The notes beneath the pieces are model-generated. The model did no database searches. It worked only from the letters and a program-made list of their open reading frames with translations, and had not been told where the DNA came from. Positions 5,957-7,754 of a stretch of 7,754 bases of DNA are shown in pieces. Within the stretch, counting starts at the first letter, position 1; each line of letters starts with the position of its first letter. Origin of the DNA: Nitrososphaeraceae archaeon (GTDB lineage Archaea > Thermoproteota > Nitrososphaeria > Nitrososphaerales > Nitrososphaeraceae); contig JAICHH010000079.1 in the NCBI GenBank assembly GCA_025922715.1, positions 1 through 7,754 on the forward strand. Direction: 5' to 3'. The position numbers and the translations under genes are program-made.

Positions 5957-5992
5957 GAAAAGACTAATAAAGTAGAAGAATAGGGTCTTTTC
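5957..5992 (-). terminator. Inverted repeat downstream of the cupredoxin gene; possible terminator
   Basis: GAAAAGAC and GTCTTTTC form an 8-bp perfect stem with a 20-nt loop, 23-58 nt past the cupredoxin stop. Read on the minus strand the stem's second arm is itself U-rich (GTCTTTTCACTTTT), which could act as an archaeal termination signal. The large loop weakens the case. Confidence 0.3.
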
Positions 5993-6014
5993 TTAAATTT
6001 TAAATAATATATAA

Positions 6015-7007
6015 TTAATGACCATAATGTTCAGTATTTTGAAATGTTATGAATTGATGAATTGCATCAAGTAATTCTTTATCTTTAGTTTCAAGTATTA
6101 ATGTTCCGCCATTATTTATTTCATTTATATTATATTCTATAAAGTCCTTTTTTTCACTCATTAGTTTAGTACCTGGAACATCTTGTGTATGTATATAAAA
6201 AGGCTTTGTAAAGTTCCCTGCTGAGAATTCCTTTTGAATAACATAAATATGATTTTTGATTTGTTTTATTGTCTCTATATCACTATTATTTAAGGCAGTT
6301 ATCAAGATTTCACCTCCTGTAGGAGTGGACTTAAACTGATGTAATATTTTGTTTTGATTAAAACCCATCGCTAAACCACCTCTTTCTAACATTGATATTG
6401 ATGCTGATTGGTTATTGGTAGCTAGTGCAGGAACAGTTGTTGAGTTTGTTATTACGACCACTTGACCTACCATCCATGGATGAATAGTACAATAGTAATT
6501 GTAAGTTCCTTCTTTATCAAATATGTACGAAAAAGATTGACCTCTTGAAAGTATACCGGAATCAAATCTTAAAGCAGTGTCTATACCTACAGATAAAGGT
6601 CCCTGCGTTACAGTATGTAGATTATAATCATTGTTAGTCCAGACTACCATCTTATCTTCTTTAAGATATATAGGATTTGGTTGATAAGCATCAGTTGTAC
6701 GTGAGATTGCTCCTATAACTATAGATGCATATAGTATGTTATCACCATCAGCAGTAGTTGTTTTATTACTTCTTGTCATAGAAAAATTACTCATAGAACT
6801 TTCTTGCTCTTGTTGTCCATCCTCCATCATCATATGATGTCTACGATCCATCATATGCCTAATTGGCTCTAATTTAATATCATTATCATCATTACGGTAA
6901 TATTGAGCATTTACTTCCTGAAAGTAGATTGATACTATACACGTTGCCATAATTAAAGTTATGATAGTAATCAAGACAATATGAGCAGTTGATTTTTGAA
7001 AAGTCAT
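6015..7007 (-). CDS. Secreted cupredoxin (plastocyanin-like) fused to a C-terminal MGFxQxK-type domain, 330 residues
   Basis: An exported type-1 copper protein, likely an electron carrier or copper-handling protein at the outer face of the membrane. Residues 1-34 are a signal peptide or anchor (hydrophobic 9-28, likely cleavage after VNA-34). A Met/His-rich patch follows at 51-61 (HMMDRRHHMMM), a plausible extra copper site. The cupredoxin domain spans about 91-186 with a complete ligand set: H131 (NLHTVTQG), C173, H176 and M179 (YYCTIHPWM). After a linker, residues 214-330 resemble a stand-alone bacterial protein family that begins MGF(D/N)QxKxxHHF and ends in a FLRFQxxEH-like motif; here it reads MGFNQNKILHQF and FITFQNTEHYGH. 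Its function is unknown to me. ATG 7007 is supported by the signal peptide right after it. It is a single-gene unit with a probable 3' hairpin. The copper call is firm; the partner and the second domain's role are open. Confidence 0.92.
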   Translation of the reverse strand: MTFQKSTAHIVLITIITLIMATCIVSIYFQEVNAQYYRNDDNDIKLEPIRHMMDRRHHMMMEDGQQEQESSMSNFSMTRSNKTTTADGDNILYASIVIGAISRTTDAYQPNPIYLKEDKMVVWTNNDYNLHTVTQGPLSVGIDTALRFDSGILSRGQSFSYIFDKEGTYNYYCTIHPWMVGQVVVITNSTTVPALATNNQSASISMLERGGLAMGFNQNKILHQFKSTPTGGEILITALNNSDIETIKQIKNHIYVIQKEFSAGNFTKPFYIHTQDVPGTKLMSEKKDFIEYNINEINNGGTLILETKDKELLDAIHQFITFQNTEHYGH

Positions 7008-7060
7008 TACTCTATTATATTACTATATCATGAAGATTATATCAATTTTTTTTATTTTAT

Positions 7061-7070
7061 TACCTCCTCA
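7061..7070 (-). promoter_or_regulatory. Orphan Shine-Dalgarno-like motif (TGAGGAGGTA)
   Basis: The minus strand carries a textbook GGAGG motif 54 nt upstream of the cupredoxin ATG, too far to serve it. No start codon with an open frame lies at normal spacing: ATG and TTG codons after it are closed at once (ATG-ATA-TAG, TTG-ATA-TAA). It may be the relic of a lost gene start or simply chance; the GGAGG also reads as the end of a 17-codon frame (MDEVELRR then stop). Confidence 0.3.
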
Positions 7071-7517
7071 ATTCCACTTCATCCATATTGAAATTTGCAT
7101 ATATTTTACAATATTATTTGGTATGGGTTTATTTAACTTGCCAATGTTATATTTTGATAGAAAAGCATTGTTGATTAGAAGTCAATGTAATTTATGATTT
7201 GATAAATTTCGTTAGAATTAATTTCTTTGATAACTGCAGAGTGAATTACATTTAATCTTATGCTACTTTTAATTATTTAGAAGTAAATTTACCACGAATA
7301 TCTAATAGTATAATAAAAAATAATTCAGTTGAATCTAAAGATGTTTTAAAAAATGAGTATTAAAAGAATTTAATACTGGACAAAAAAAAGAATAATATTC
7401 AAAGGTAATAAATACAGCTTGTGTAAAAAGACAAAAAAGCTTGACTAATCATATTGTATAAAATTAAGATGATTGTATCTACAGAACATGATTATGCATA
7501 GATATCTATACCTTATC

Positions 7518-7525
7518 TTATATAC
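7518..7525 (+). promoter_or_regulatory. TATA box of the Asn/Thr-rich gene
   Basis: TTATATAC is centred 25-26 nt before the ATG at 7547, the classic archaeal TATA spacing to the transcription start. The transcript is therefore predicted to begin at or next to the ATG (leaderless), matching the absence of a Shine-Dalgarno sequence. This is the best-looking promoter in the window. Confidence 0.55.
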
Positions 7526-7546
7526 CTCGGAAACGTATTTGTTAAT

Positions 7547-7754
7547 ATGTCAACAAAAGAAGATAAAATTAATGAAACAAACATAAACAGAACTAAATTT
7601 AGCACAGACAACACCAATTTCAATGAAAGAACAAATATAGATTACAATAACACCTTAAATCAACAACACGATGCAATAAACAAGACACTAGACAACACCT
7701 TACATAATGTAAAGAGAACAACTGATGAAGCTACACGAGAGATTCCACGATATA
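7547..7754 (+). CDS. Asn/Thr-rich hydrophilic protein of unknown function, N-terminal 69 codons (3' end outside window)
   Basis: The frame from ATG 7547 stays open to the window edge. Of the first 69 residues, 13 are Asn and 12 Thr, and there is no signal peptide or membrane helix, so the product starts as a cytoplasmic, probably disordered segment. From about residue 37 hydrophobic residues recur at 3-4 residue spacing (L37, I44, L48, V55, A62, I66) among charged ones, suggesting the start of an amphipathic helix or coiled coil ending in the visible part at REIPRY. Such an arrangement is reminiscent of helical phasin-like or stress-type proteins, but that is a guess. The TATA box 26 nt upstream and codon use with many AAC/ACC choices, unlike the AT-rich spacers, support a real gene. 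Confidence 0.7.
   Translation, partial: MSTKEDKINETNINRTKFSTDNTNFNERTNIDYNNTLNQQHDAINKTLDNTLHNVKRTTDEATREIPRY

Larger units (their letters stand above)
7008..7546. other. Intergenic region between two divergent genes
   Basis: This 0.54 kb spacer separates the cupredoxin (-) from the Asn/Thr-rich protein (+) and must hold both promoters. A plus-strand frame over about 7258-7351 (around TFNYLEVNLPRISNSIIKNN) is open but lacks a start and a recognisable family. I see no other gene, tRNA or repeat array. Confidence 0.5.

Noticed and set aside
7258..7351. Plus-strand open frame of about 30 codons before the right-hand gene
   Set aside because: It has no start codon, is preceded by an in-frame TAA and shows no recognisable motif; chance in AT-rich DNA is enough.
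1..7754. CRISPR array, tRNA, rRNA or intact insertion sequence
   Set aside because: No regularly spaced direct repeats, no T-arm-like tRNA signature, no conserved rRNA stretch and no transposase motif were found on either strand.

Overview
The window looks like a piece of an AT-rich archaeal chromosome, most likely an ammonia-oxidising member of the Nitrososphaeria (Thaumarchaeota, Nitrososphaera/Nitrosocosmicus-like). This is inference. It rests on short or absent 5' leaders behind TATA-like boxes, GTG and TTG start options, a secreted NHL-repeat protein, a secreted type-1 copper protein of a style common in that group, and long gene-poor spacers. No rRNA, tRNA or other phylogenetic marker is present to confirm it.

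Layout from left to right. The 3' part of a ferredoxin/flavin reductase-type oxidoreductase runs in from the left edge (+). A roughly 1.7 kb AT-rich stretch follows, with a perfect 24-bp palindrome, a weak minus-strand gene remnant, a 47-residue two-CxxC zinc-ribbon-like protein (+) and a doubtful 58-codon ORF (+). Next is the frameshifted, truncated 5' end of a phytoene-dehydrogenase/PYROXD2-like FAD oxidoreductase (+, pseudogene). An intact secreted six-repeat NHL beta-propeller protein (-) comes after it. A 0.8 kb spacer holds a strong hairpin that can also be read as the tail of a protein. An intact cytochrome P450 (-) is followed by two gene remnants back to back: the C-terminal tail of a zinc alcohol dehydrogenase (-) and a piece of a pyridoxamine-phosphate-oxidase-like split-barrel protein (+). 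Then comes an intact secreted cupredoxin fused to a second domain (-). After another 0.5 kb spacer, the start of an Asn/Thr-rich hydrophilic protein (+) with a clear archaeal TATA box runs off the right edge.

No two intact genes form an operon. Each complete gene stands alone with its own upstream region, and only about half of the window codes for intact protein. The unifying theme is gene decay: one clear frameshifted pseudogene, one clear orphan C-terminus, one probable fragment and two weaker ones lie among single redox or extracellular genes. The P450 and the reductase at the left edge could in principle exchange electrons, but they lie about 4 kb apart on opposite strands and nothing in the sequence links them. 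I do not see a convincing new multi-gene system. The points most worth a second look are the cupredoxin fusion, the zinc-ribbon mini-protein, the P450 insertion and altered I-helix motif, the perfect GGCGCC-centred palindrome, and the 65-nt hairpin.
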